This document shows, one piece after another, positions 25,097 to 34,119 of a stretch of 64,000 nucleotides of DNA. The position numbers and the translations under genes were made by a program. The stretch covers positions 115,940-179,939 of the forward strand of contig JBBQKI010000001.1 of NCBI GenBank assembly GCA_038326725.1, written 5' to 3'. This DNA is from JBBQKI01 sp038326725. GTDB taxonomy: Bacteria; Bacteroidota; Bacteroidia; Flavobacteriales; Flavobacteriaceae. The stretch's first letter is position 1. Each line of letters begins with the position of its first letter. The notes under the pieces were generated by a model. The model did no database searches and was not told the origin of the DNA. It saw only the letters and a program-made list of their open reading frames with translations.

Positions 25097-26932
25097 TTAT
25101 TCAATACCGTAAACGTTGTTTTCAGGGTTGATGTCCGCCATTTGCATTGTGGCATCAATCATCATGTTCTTCACTTTTTTACCATTTGTAATTTCAAATT
25201 CATAGGTTGGGTAAGCCCAAGCCCAATCTTTCAAAAGTGTTCGTTTTAAGTTTGGGTATTGATTGCTTTTTTCGGCCCGGGCCATTTGCAGTGGGATGTA
25301 AAAAGATTCCTGAGTGCCATCCTCAAAAGTAACATAAAGGTCAATGGGCATAGGCATCAACCCGATTCGCTCCAAGACTACTTTTGTGTTGGTTCCTTCT
25401 TGGGATAGAGATTTTATCCCGTAATCAATCGTGTTGGTGGTTTGCGTCCAATCCATTAAATACCAATCAAGCTCAAAGCCGGAAATTTTTTCGGCAATGC
25501 GGATAAAATCGTTGGGCGTGGGATGTTTAAATTTCCATTCCTGATAATAGCGTTTCAATGTTTTGCTGAGGTTTTCTTCCCCAATGACATAACCTAATTG
25601 AGCCAAGAATACAGCTCCTTTGCTATAGGCGGAAATCCCGTATGTTTGGTTGCTAGAATATCTGTCTGCATGGGTTGTTTGCGGCTGTTCCTTTCCGCTT
25701 TTTGCTAAATAAAAATAGGAATCATAAGAGCCGGAATGAGGACTTGGGTCATTTTCCCCCATTACCACATTATAAGCTTCGTCTGCAATATACGAGGCGA
25801 AACCCTCGTCCATCCATTCGTGCTTGGCCTCATTGGTGGCAAGTAAAAACTGGAACCAACTGTGCGCAAGTTCGTGGGCGGTAACGCCCACCAAGCTTTC
25901 AAATTTTCGTTCGCCGGTAATCAATGTGCACATTGCATATTCCATACCGCCATCGCCGCCTTGGATCACGGTATATTGCTGGTAGGGATATGGCCCCACT
26001 TCCCTATTGAAATATTCCAATAGTTCAGCGGTTTTGGGCTGCAAGTTTTTCCAGTTTTCAATAATCTCGGGATTGTCCTTATATATAAAATGAAGTTTAA
26101 CCCCGTTCGCGCCTTCGATTACATCGTGGATATAATCGTCATCCGCGGCCCATGCAAAATCGTGAACATTCGGGGCTATAAAATGCCAAGTAATTTTCCC
26201 TTTTATGGGCTTCATTGTTTTTTGATTGGGAAGTTCGTACCCATGGCCAACTTCTGCAGGGTTTTGGAGGTAGCCGCTACCTCCGATAGTATAATCTTTA
26301 TCGATGGTAATTTTTACGTCAAAATCTCCCCAAACACTATGAAACTCACGAGCGATATAAGGATCCGCATGCCAGCCCTCAAAATCATATTCCGCGATTT
26401 TCGGATACCACTGTGTCATTGAAAGGGCAACACCTTCAGAATTATTTCTACCAGAACGACGCACCTGTAACGGCACTTGCGCATCCCATTCCATTTTGAA
26501 AATGGTACTTTGTCTGGGAAAAATGGGTTTGTTCAGTTTAACTTCCAAAATAGTCCCCGCAACTTTATATTGCAAAGGGGCGCCATCTTGAGTCAACGAT
26601 TTGGTGTTTATAAACCCGATTTCTGAAGGCGACAGTTTTGAAATCCGGTCCGAGACACGCGGGTCTGCATCTGCGATGGTTTGTGAACGAACGTCCATTT
26701 CGCTGCCGGGCTGAAAGGCATTGAAATACAAGTGGTAAAAAACCCGATCTAAAGTGTCGGAGGAATTATTGGTATATTTTAATTCTTGTTTCCCTTTGTA
26801 TTGAAAGGTTTCAACATCCATGTCGATTTCCATTTTATAATCGACTTTCTGCTGCCAATAGCCCGTTTTGTTTTGGGCAATTGAAGTAAAAACAAATGTT
26901 AGAATTAAAATAAAACTTAAAAAACACTTCAT
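25097..26932 (-). CDS. M1 family zinc metallopeptidase
   Basis: A 611-aa secreted gluzincin with an N-terminal signal peptide ending in FTSIAQ. The zinc motif HELAHSW lies at about residues 349-355, with the third ligand in HEWMDEGFASY about 19 residues on. The exopeptidase motif reads GGMEYAMCT, where GAMEN is common in M1 aminopeptidases. A C-terminal beta-rich domain follows. Probable role: periplasmic or cell-surface peptide degradation. It overlaps the S8 gene by 1 nt (TAATG-type junction), so the two are coupled. Confidence 0.93.
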   Translation of the reverse strand: MKCFLSFILILTFVFTSIAQNKTGYWQQKVDYKMEIDMDVETFQYKGKQELKYTNNSSDTLDRVFYHLYFNAFQPGSEMDVRSQTIADADPRVSDRISKLSPSEIGFINTKSLTQDGAPLQYKVAGTILEVKLNKPIFPRQSTIFKMEWDAQVPLQVRRSGRNNSEGVALSMTQWYPKIAEYDFEGWHADPYIAREFHSVWGDFDVKITIDKDYTIGGSGYLQNPAEVGHGYELPNQKTMKPIKGKITWHFIAPNVHDFAWAADDDYIHDVIEGANGVKLHFIYKDNPEIIENWKNLQPKTAELLEYFNREVGPYPYQQYTVIQGGDGGMEYAMCTLITGERKFESLVGVTAHELAHSWFQFLLATNEAKHEWMDEGFASYIADEAYNVVMGENDPSPHSGSYDSYFYLAKSGKEQPQTTHADRYSSNQTYGISAYSKGAVFLAQLGYVIGEENLSKTLKRYYQEWKFKHPTPNDFIRIAEKISGFELDWYLMDWTQTTNTIDYGIKSLSQEGTNTKVVLERIGLMPMPIDLYVTFEDGTQESFYIPLQMARAEKSNQYPNLKRTLLKDWAWAYPTYEFEITNGKKVKNMMIDATMQMADINPENNVYGIE

Positions 26933-28602
26933 TAGTTAGACATTTTATCGGCCATGATCAAGGCGTTGTACAAATTTGCCATTTTTCCTCCGGAGGAAAG
27001 ATTGGAAAAAGTATTGGTTTTGGAAGCATCGCCCCCAACAATCACGGGAATATTTGCCGAAAGACCACTTTTTATAATAATATCTTTTACCTCTGCGGCT
27101 GAAAGTTTTGGATAATAAGAACGTATCATAGCGGCAAGCCCTGCTACAGCAGGTGCGGCCATTGAAGTTCCCTGTAAATATTCGTAAGTGTTCAAAGGCG
27201 TTGTTGCCCAAATTTTTACACCGGGCGCAAACACATCCACTTTAGATTTTCCATAATTTGAAAAATCAGCAACCATGCCCTCGCCATATGCATAATTCAA
27301 TGCGCCCACCATCAAAAAGTTGTCACTTATTTCAGTAACATTATCGGTTTGATCGTTCGGATAAACGGTGGTTACATCCAAATCGTAAGCTTCGTTTCCG
27401 GCGGCTTTCACTATCAAAACATCTTTGGAACCGGCATATTTTATTGCATCATAAACCCATCCCGGGTGTGGGGAATAATATTTCCCAAAGCTTGCGTTTA
27501 TAACTTTGGCACCATTATCCACAGCATAACGGATGGCAAGCGCAATGTCTTTGTCATATTCATCCCCATCGGGCACGGCGCGCAAAACCATAATATCCAC
27601 ATTATTTGCCACGCCATTGATGCCAATTCCGTTATTGCGTTGTGCAGCGATTATTCCCGCAACGTGGGTACCGTGCTTTGCATCTTCTTTTTTGGGATCG
27701 GGACCGTCAACATCATTATTCCCATATTTTGTGTCGGCAAGATTGTTGGGATCGTCACCTAAAACTTCCCTGAAATTTTTTGATAAATTAAAATGAGAAT
27801 CGGTTCTTCCACCGAAATAAGCAATGCCCCCTTCCAGTTCTTTTATAACTTCTGGCACGGTTGAAGCGAAATTCAGCATTTGCCCCAACATCGCCAGCTG
27901 CATTTGCTCATCTTCAGAAGGATTTTGGATATTTGCCAAATCTTCAGCAGTATAGTTTTCCTTACCAAGTTTTTGAGATATGGCTTGGTGAGCGGGCTTC
28001 ACCTGTGAAAGAATCTGCTCATATTGAGTTTTGTTCATCATGGCTTCGCCAAATTCTTTATCATATTCTGCTTTGGCCCTTTTGTAAATTGCAAAATCGC
28101 TTCGATCCGCTTCACCTATTGAACTTTCTGTCTTGCCTTCAAACTTGGGGCCCAAAATTTTAAGGTAGCGTACGAATTCCATGTTCTCGGCAACCACATC
28201 GCCAAGAAAATTCCAGCCGTGGATATCGTCCACATAACCGTTTTTATCATCATCGATACCATTCCCGGGAATTTCATCCTCATTCACCCAAAGCACGTTT
28301 TTCAAATCTTCGTGCTCAATGTCGATACCGCTGTCCACTACGCCAACAATTACGGTTTCGCCCGTCCGGTTCATAATAATTTCATTATAAGCTTTTTCAA
28401 CGCTCATTCCGGGAATGCTGTCTTGTTTTAAATCTGCAGCACCCCAGGTTTTCAATTGTTCGTCAGTTAATTGCGCAACCTTGAGCGGTAAGGCACCGCT
28501 AATTTTAATGGGCGAGGCAGTAATGGGCGCAGTGTTGCTACCGCAACCGGCCAAGGCAATTGCAAAGGCAATTGCGAAAAAGGAGTTTTTAAAAAGTTTC
28601 AT
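26932..28602 (-). CDS. S8 family subtilisin-like serine peptidase (lipoprotein)
   Basis: A 556-aa secreted subtilase. The lipobox LAGC puts the lipidated cysteine at residue 20. The catalytic triad is complete: Asp in VVDSGID (residue 90), His in KHGTHVAGI (about 308) and Ser in GTSMAAPAVAGL (about 477). A roughly 150-residue helical insertion lies between Asp and His. It is coupled to the M1 peptidase and downstream of the MBL gene, and the pair probably works on exogenous or envelope protein. Confidence 0.94.
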   Translation of the reverse strand: MKLFKNSFFAIAFAIALAGCGSNTAPITASPIKISGALPLKVAQLTDEQLKTWGAADLKQDSIPGMSVEKAYNEIIMNRTGETVIVGVVDSGIDIEHEDLKNVLWVNEDEIPGNGIDDDKNGYVDDIHGWNFLGDVVAENMEFVRYLKILGPKFEGKTESSIGEADRSDFAIYKRAKAEYDKEFGEAMMNKTQYEQILSQVKPAHQAISQKLGKENYTAEDLANIQNPSEDEQMQLAMLGQMLNFASTVPEVIKELEGGIAYFGGRTDSHFNLSKNFREVLGDDPNNLADTKYGNNDVDGPDPKKEDAKHGTHVAGIIAAQRNNGIGINGVANNVDIMVLRAVPDGDEYDKDIALAIRYAVDNGAKVINASFGKYYSPHPGWVYDAIKYAGSKDVLIVKAAGNEAYDLDVTTVYPNDQTDNVTEISDNFLMVGALNYAYGEGMVADFSNYGKSKVDVFAPGVKIWATTPLNTYEYLQGTSMAAPAVAGLAAMIRSYYPKLSAAEVKDIIIKSGLSANIPVIVGGDASKTNTFSNLSSGGKMANLYNALIMADKMSN

Positions 28603-28701
28603 CTGTTTAAATTTATTGTTTTTTAAAGGTCAAATGGAATGCCCCTTGAACATATCGGTTGGTTTGATAAATCCGTTGATGGGCATTTCATATTTTACTA
28701 A

Positions 28702-29562
28702 TTAATTAAAAAATTCATTAAGTGTAATTATTTGATCCAAGCGCACCCCTTTGTCGGTGTGCTTTACGGATATGATGGGGTTGTGGGCATCGTGCTCCAA
28801 AAACAAAAAATAATTATGAGTTGCCGCGGTATCGAGGAATTTTTCCTTTTCCGGCAAAGTTAATAGGGGGCGGGTGTCATAACCCATCACGAAGGGAACT
28901 GGCAAATGGCCTGCAGTGGGCAGGAGGTCGGCCATAAAAACAAGGGTTTTTCCTTTATAATTTATCTGCGGCAACATTTGTTTATCTGTATGCCCGTTAA
29001 CAAAAAGGATCCCAAAATCCAGATCTTTTGCGGGGGAAAAATCTTCTTTGGGCATTTCCACGAATTTGAGATGCCCGCTTTCTTCCATCGGTAAAATGTT
29101 TTCTTTTAAAAAAGAAGCTTGCTCCCGGCGATTGGGTTGTGTGGCCCACTGCCAATGGTCTTCATTGCTCCAAAAGGTTGCATTTTTAAAAGCAGGTTCA
29201 TATCCGGTTTTGTCGTTGTTCCATTTAACGCTGCCGCCGCAATGGTCAAAATGCAGATGGGTCATGAAAACATCGGTAACATCGTCACGCTGAAAACCAT
29301 GTTTCTTTAATGAATTATCAATAGTGTAATCTCCCCAGGGAAAGTAATAGCCTAAAAATTTTTCGCTTTGCTTGTTTCCCATCCCAGTATCGATAAGCGT
29401 CAACCGGTTACCATTCTCAATTAGAAGGCAACGTGCGGCAATATCTATCATATTATTATTGTCCGCAGGATTGGTTTTGGACCAAAGCGATTTCGGGACA
29501 ACGCCGAACATGGCGCCACCGTCCAATTTAAAATTCCCTGCTTCAATTGGAAATAGGTTCAT
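28702..29562 (-). CDS. MBL-fold metallo-hydrolase
   Basis: A 286-aa metallo-beta-lactamase-fold enzyme. The start ATG at 29562 gives MNLFPIEAGNF; a longer start 21 nt upstream is possible. The metal motif MTHLHFDHCGG (HxHxDH) is intact, with further ligands in NGHTDKQML and FLEHDAH. This composition fits the lactonase or 'quorum-quenching-like' MBL group, but no substrate can be assigned. It is divergent from the antiporter at 29766 and leads the S8/M1 minus-strand block, separated from S8 by about 100 nt. Confidence 0.88.
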   Translation of the reverse strand: MNLFPIEAGNFKLDGGAMFGVVPKSLWSKTNPADNNNMIDIAARCLLIENGNRLTLIDTGMGNKQSEKFLGYYFPWGDYTIDNSLKKHGFQRDDVTDVFMTHLHFDHCGGSVKWNNDKTGYEPAFKNATFWSNEDHWQWATQPNRREQASFLKENILPMEESGHLKFVEMPKEDFSPAKDLDFGILFVNGHTDKQMLPQINYKGKTLVFMADLLPTAGHLPVPFVMGYDTRPLLTLPEKEKFLDTAATHNYFLFLEHDAHNPIISVKHTDKGVRLDQIITLNEFFN

Positions 29563-29765
29563 AGTTGAAGAAATGAGTCGCAAAATACTAAATGCGTTAC
29601 ATTTCGATTGGTTTTCATCAACTTAATTATATTTTTTTTAACAGAATAAACTTTATAATATTTTAGGGCCTTCTTTTTTTAAACTTAAGATTTCTCCAAA
29701 ACAGTTTAACTCATGCGAGGAAGCAATTATTATTATAATTTAGCTGAATTCAGAAAGAAACCGGA

Positions 29766-31790
29766 ATGAATGAAATTTTAAACACCCTTGCCCACGAATT
29801 TCAGCTACCACTACAAAACCCGGTTCTGGTTTTTTGTCTTATCCTTTTCATCATTTTGGGTTCGCCGATTATTTTAAAAAAAATAAATATTCCCGGCATC
29901 ATCATCTTGATAATTTCGGGAATTGTCATTGGCCCATTTGGACTTAATCTTTTGGAAAGCAGCCTTTTTGTGGATGTATTTTCAACCATTGGGCTACTTT
30001 ATATCATGTTCATTGCCGGATTGGAACTGGATTTGAACGAATTTAAGGCCCACAAGAACAAAAGTTTGGTGTTTGGTTTCTTTACGTTCATTATTCCTTT
30101 GGGGATAGGATTTCCGGTGTGTCATTATTTATTGGGGTATGGTGTAAATGCAAGTTTTCTTACCGCCAGTATGTTTGCTACACACACATTGGTTACGTAT
30201 CCCATAGTCAGCAAACTTGGCATCGCAAAAAACCAAGCTGTGGCCGTGGCGGTGGGCGGCACCATATTGACGGATACCGCGGTGCTTTTGATTCTGGCCA
30301 TTATCATGGGTTCGCACGAAGGAGGATTGACACAGGATTTTTGGATCGGACTTATAGTATCACTCATCCTGTTTTCCATTTTTATGTTTTTTGTTATTCC
30401 GAGAATCGCAAAATGGTTTTTCAGAAAACTGGAAAGTGAAAAACACTCACATTATATTTTTGTGCTTTCGGTGGTTTTTTTGGCTGCATTCTTGGCAGAA
30501 ATTGCCGGGGTAGAACCCATTATTGGCGCCTTCGTTGCAGGCCTTGCGTTAAATAAACTCATCCCGCACTCTTCAGCTTTAATGAACAGGATCCAATTTA
30601 TCGGGAATTCTCTTTTTATCCCTTTTTTTCTGATAAGCGTGGGAATGGTGGTGGACGTGAGCGTTATCATGAGCGGGTCAACAGCATTGATAGTGGCCGG
30701 CACCCTTTCGGTGGTCGCGATTTTTGGAAAATGGCTTGCCGCTTTTTTTACACAATTGGTTTTCAAATATACCAACGGCCAACGGCAATTGATTTTCGGA
30801 CTAAGTAGTGCTCATGCCGCAGCTACATTGGCAGTTATATTAGTGGGTTACCGGGCCGGAATAATAGATGACAATATTTTGAACGGCACGGTTATTTTGA
30901 TTTTGATTACGTGCATCGTGGCTTCTTTCGCAACGGAACAAGCTGGAAGGAAAATCATTGTTTCCGCCGAGGAAGTAGCACCGACCCCCACAAAATTCCG
31001 GGGCTACAATGAACATATCCTCATGCCCATTGCCAACACCATTAATTTAGCTAAAGTTTTAGAGTTTGCCATTTTAATAAAGGAGAGAAAATCCATTCAC
31101 CCGTTATCTATCCTTTCTGTGGTGCCCAATAATAAAGAGGCTGAAAAAAATATAGCCATTGCAAAAGAAAAGCTCGAAAATTATGTGAAAGATGCCACAG
31201 CGGCGGAAACTTCCGTTGAGGTAATTGCAACCATAGACCATAATGCGGCAAGCGGTATTGCCCTCAAGGCCCGCGAAATAACGGCTGATATAATCCTTTT
31301 GGGATGGCCACAAAAAGCCGGTTTTTTAGATAAATTAATTGGTGAAAAAATGGATAGTATCTTGGCAAATACCGATAAATCCCTTTTTATCTGTGATTTT
31401 GAAAACCCATTAATAAGTCATAAAAGGCTGGTCGTGGCAGTCCCGCCACGCGCAGAAATTGAAGAAGGATTTAGGGTTTGGATGACCAAACTAGCCAAGC
31501 TTTCCGGGGAACTCAGCCTTCCCGTTAATTTTCATTGCAACAGCGAAACCGAAATTGCAATTTTGAAATTTTCAAAAAAGAATAAACTGAACCTCACGTC
31601 CATATTTAGCGATTTCGAAGATTGGGATGATTTTTTTGTTCTTTCAAAAGAAATACTACCCACCGATTTTTTAATACTTGTTTCTGCACGAAAGGGCTAC
31701 ATCTCCCATTTTCCCCAGTTGGACAAGCTGCCCGTTAGATTAGAAAGGCATTTTCCAACTTTAAGTAAAATAGTCATTTACCCCCAATAA
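29766..31790 (+). CDS. cation:proton antiporter (CPA2/Kef type) with universal-stress-like C-terminal region
   Basis: A 674-aa protein. The first 385 residues form 12-13 transmembrane helices of the Na+/H+ exchanger fold (GIVIGPFGLNLL, FIAGLELDLNEFK, GVEPIIGAFVAGLALN). After about residue 405 comes a cytosolic region with HILMPIANTINLAKVLEFAI, resembling tandem universal stress protein (UspA) domains. The exchanged ion is unknown. It is the first of three transporter genes. A decayed second copy of its 3' end lies at 33826-34115, and its own stop is followed by a remnant of a permease start. Confidence 0.92.
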   Translation: MNEILNTLAHEFQLPLQNPVLVFCLILFIILGSPIILKKINIPGIIILIISGIVIGPFGLNLLESSLFVDVFSTIGLLYIMFIAGLELDLNEFKAHKNKSLVFGFFTFIIPLGIGFPVCHYLLGYGVNASFLTASMFATHTLVTYPIVSKLGIAKNQAVAVAVGGTILTDTAVLLILAIIMGSHEGGLTQDFWIGLIVSLILFSIFMFFVIPRIAKWFFRKLESEKHSHYIFVLSVVFLAAFLAEIAGVEPIIGAFVAGLALNKLIPHSSALMNRIQFIGNSLFIPFFLISVGMVVDVSVIMSGSTALIVAGTLSVVAIFGKWLAAFFTQLVFKYTNGQRQLIFGLSSAHAAATLAVILVGYRAGIIDDNILNGTVILILITCIVASFATEQAGRKIIVSAEEVAPTPTKFRGYNEHILMPIANTINLAKVLEFAILIKERKSIHPLSILSVVPNNKEAEKNIAIAKEKLENYVKDATAAETSVEVIATIDHNAASGIALKAREITADIILLGWPQKAGFLDKLIGEKMDSILANTDKSLFICDFENPLISHKRLVVAVPPRAEIEEGFRVWMTKLAKLSGELSLPVNFHCNSETEIAILKFSKKNKLNLTSIFSDFEDWDDFFVLSKEILPTDFLILVSARKGYISHFPQLDKLPVRLERHFPTLSKIVIYPQ

Positions 31791-31835
31791 ATTTATAAGC
31801 ATAAAACTTATGGTCGCCGGAAGAATTGATCGCAA
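31206..31835 (+). repeat. left copy of a duplicated transporter junction (antiporter 3' end plus remnant permease start)
   Basis: 31206-31442 is about 84% identical (hand alignment, 39 differences in 237) to 33825-34060. 31737-31790 is about 93% identical to 34061-34115. After the antiporter stop, 31791-31835 still resembles the first codons of the SLC13 gene at 34120 (ATAAGCATAAAACTTATGGTCGCCGG here), but the ATG has become ATA. Confidence 0.85.
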
Positions 31836-31950
31836 ATAAGAAAAGCGTTCTACACACATTGGCGGTTAATAAATTAATTATAGTATTTTTAGCAAATCCT
31901 TAGGAATTAAAGGGCGTAAAATAAAGATATTTAGACGAAAACCCAACCAA

Positions 31951-33825
31951 ATGGTAGAACTTGCGGGAATTGTTATTTTAGGAATATTGGCCCAATGGGT
32001 CGCGTGGAAGTTTAAGATCCCGGCCATTTTACCGCTCATCTTGATTGGCCTGCTTGTAGGGCCACTTTCCATTTTAATTTCGGCCGATGGGCATCAATGG
32101 CTACGCCCCATTTGGAACGGTGAAAGCGGTCTTTTTCCGGGCGAAAACCTTTTCTATTTTGTATCACTTGCCGTGGGGATCATTCTTTTTGAAGGGGGAC
32201 TCACGCTGAAACGTGGCGAAATAAAAAAGGTAGGCCCAGTAATTGGGAAGCTTATAAGCATTGGGGCACTTATCACTTTTGTGGGCGCGGGAGTTGCGGC
32301 CCACTATATTTTTGGCCTTAACTGGCGGATTTCCTTTTTGTTTTCTGCATTGATAATTGTTACAGGGCCCACAGTAATTACCCCTATTTTAAGGAATATT
32401 CCTTTGAAAAAAGACGTTTCGGCGGTTTTGAAATGGGAAGGTATTTTGATTGACCCCATTGGCGCATTGGTAGCTGTTTTGGTTTTTGAATTTATAAGCG
32501 TTGAAGGAGATTCCGGTTATACAAAACAGGCACTTTTGGAATTCGGGAAAATTGTTTTGATAGGATTTGCTTTCGGTATTTCCGGCGGGCATGCGCTGTA
32601 CCTGTCCATTAAAAAGAAAATAATCCCGCATTATTTGTCGAACGTAGTTTCGCTATCCGTGGTATTGGCGGTGTTTGTTATTAGCGACCTTTTGGCGCAT
32701 GAGTCTGGACTTTTGGCCGTGGTGGTTATGGGAATGTACTTAGGCAATAGTGATTTGCCAAGCCTGAAGGAACTTCTTTACTTTAAGGAATCGCTTAGCG
32801 TTTTGCTAATTTCAATACTTTTCATTTTGCTCGCGGCAAATATAAGCCTAGAGGACCTGTACCTCATTTTCAATTGGCAGACGGCCATTTTACTTGCCAT
32901 TGTAATATTTGTTCTCCGGCCGCTTTCTGTTTTTGCAAGTACCATAAATTCTTCCCTCAAAACAAATGAAAAATTATTCATAAGTTGGGTGGGTCCACGC
33001 GGGATAGTTGCGGCAGGTATTTCATCGCTTTTCGGAACGAAACTGGTTTTAAAAGGTGAAGTGGGAGCAGAGTACATAACGCCATTGGTGTTTGCCGTTG
33101 TGCTAACCACGGTTTTGCTGAACGCCACCACAGCGCGATTTATAGCCTCATTGCTGGGGGTTTTCCTCAAAAAATCTGAAGGTATTCTTATTGTTGGCGC
33201 TTCAAAAGTTTCAAGGTTGATCGGGACTTATCTTCAAAAGAATGATCGTCATGTGGTGTTTGTGGACTCAAATAGATTGAACATCAATAAAGCGCGCGAA
33301 TTGGGGCTGGAAGCGCTTAATGCGAATATTTATTCGGACGACTTAACCGATAATATTGAACTGAACGATGTTGGTTATTTACTTGCAATGACAGGTAACG
33401 ACGAAATCAACAAACAGGCCATTGCTACTTTCGGCCATGTGTTTGGCGAAAACGGGACATTTAGGCTTATGACTTCACATGAACTCAGTGACCGTCAAAA
33501 TATTTCTGTCAAGGAATTGTTTTCACACACACACGATTTTATGAAGTTTACAGAGGTGGCGGAAAATTTTCCGAGCATCCAAGAAATCCCTGTGGAATCT
33601 GACGACCAATTTTTGCGGGTGCTTCAATTTATTGGCGAGAACGAAAACGCCATCCCTTTGTTTTTAAAACATGAAAATGGATTTCTGGACCTTATCAACA
33701 CTACCGAGGAGATGGATGTGGAGGAAGGAAGCAGCTTGGTTTATTTGGGGAAACCCATGGATTTTGAAGATGTTGTAAACGCCACAAAACGCCAGAATAA
33801 AGAAAAACCAAAAAATAATAATTAG
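31951..33825 (+). CDS. CPA1-type cation:proton antiporter with RCK (TrkA) domain
   Basis: A 624-aa protein. About 12 transmembrane helices (residues 1-400) carry the exchanger fold (LLVGPLSI, LFEGGLTLKRGEI, TGPTVITPIL, SWVGPRGIVAAGIS). A TrkA-N/RCK nucleotide-binding domain follows (about 408-530, ILIVGASKVSRLIGTYL), then a TrkA-C-like tail (about 545-610). K+ or Na+ exchange gated by a nucleotide is the usual role; the ion is not determined. Its flanks are the two copies of a duplicated junction, so the gene became trapped between them by rearrangement. Confidence 0.92.
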   Translation: MVELAGIVILGILAQWVAWKFKIPAILPLILIGLLVGPLSILISADGHQWLRPIWNGESGLFPGENLFYFVSLAVGIILFEGGLTLKRGEIKKVGPVIGKLISIGALITFVGAGVAAHYIFGLNWRISFLFSALIIVTGPTVITPILRNIPLKKDVSAVLKWEGILIDPIGALVAVLVFEFISVEGDSGYTKQALLEFGKIVLIGFAFGISGGHALYLSIKKKIIPHYLSNVVSLSVVLAVFVISDLLAHESGLLAVVVMGMYLGNSDLPSLKELLYFKESLSVLLISILFILLAANISLEDLYLIFNWQTAILLAIVIFVLRPLSVFASTINSSLKTNEKLFISWVGPRGIVAAGISSLFGTKLVLKGEVGAEYITPLVFAVVLTTVLLNATTARFIASLLGVFLKKSEGILIVGASKVSRLIGTYLQKNDRHVVFVDSNRLNINKARELGLEALNANIYSDDLTDNIELNDVGYLLAMTGNDEINKQAIATFGHVFGENGTFRLMTSHELSDRQNISVKELFSHTHDFMKFTEVAENFPSIQEIPVESDDQFLRVLQFIGENENAIPLFLKHENGFLDLINTTEEMDVEEGSSLVYLGKPMDFEDVVNATKRQNKEKPKNNN

Positions 33826-34115
33826 AAACCACCGTGGATGGAATTGCAACGATAGGCCACAATGCGGCAAGCAGAATTGCCCGCAAGACCCGCGTAATAA
33901 CGGTAGGCATAATTCTTTTTGTGTCTCCACAAAGACATGTTTTTTAGACAAATTAATTGGCGAAAAAATGGACAGTATCTTGGCAAATACCAATAAATCC
34001 TTTTTTATCTGCGAATTCGAAAACCCGTTAATCAGTCATAAAAGGCTTGTCGTGGCAGTCAAATTAGAAAGGCATTTTCCAACCTTAAGTAAAATAGTCA
34101 TTTACCTCTAATAAA
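33826..34115 (+). pseudogene. decayed 3' fragment of the 29766-31790 antiporter gene
   Basis: Starting exactly at the stop of the CPA1 gene, this stretch aligns to the antiporter's UspA-like end: about 84% over 237 bp, then about 93% over the last 54 bp. A 294-bp segment (31443-31736 of the parent) is missing, and a 1-bp loss near 33940 shifts the frame. No start or domain is left. It ends at a stop equivalent (CTAATAA) and is followed directly by the SLC13 ATG at 34120, as the parent's stop was in the ancestral order. Confidence 0.88.
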
Positions 34116-34119
34116 ATTT

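Noticed and set aside
33826..34119. Possible small gene between the CPA1 and SLC13 genes
   Set aside because: The stretch aligns to the antiporter 3' end with a frameshift and a 294-bp deletion, so it is a pseudogene remnant.
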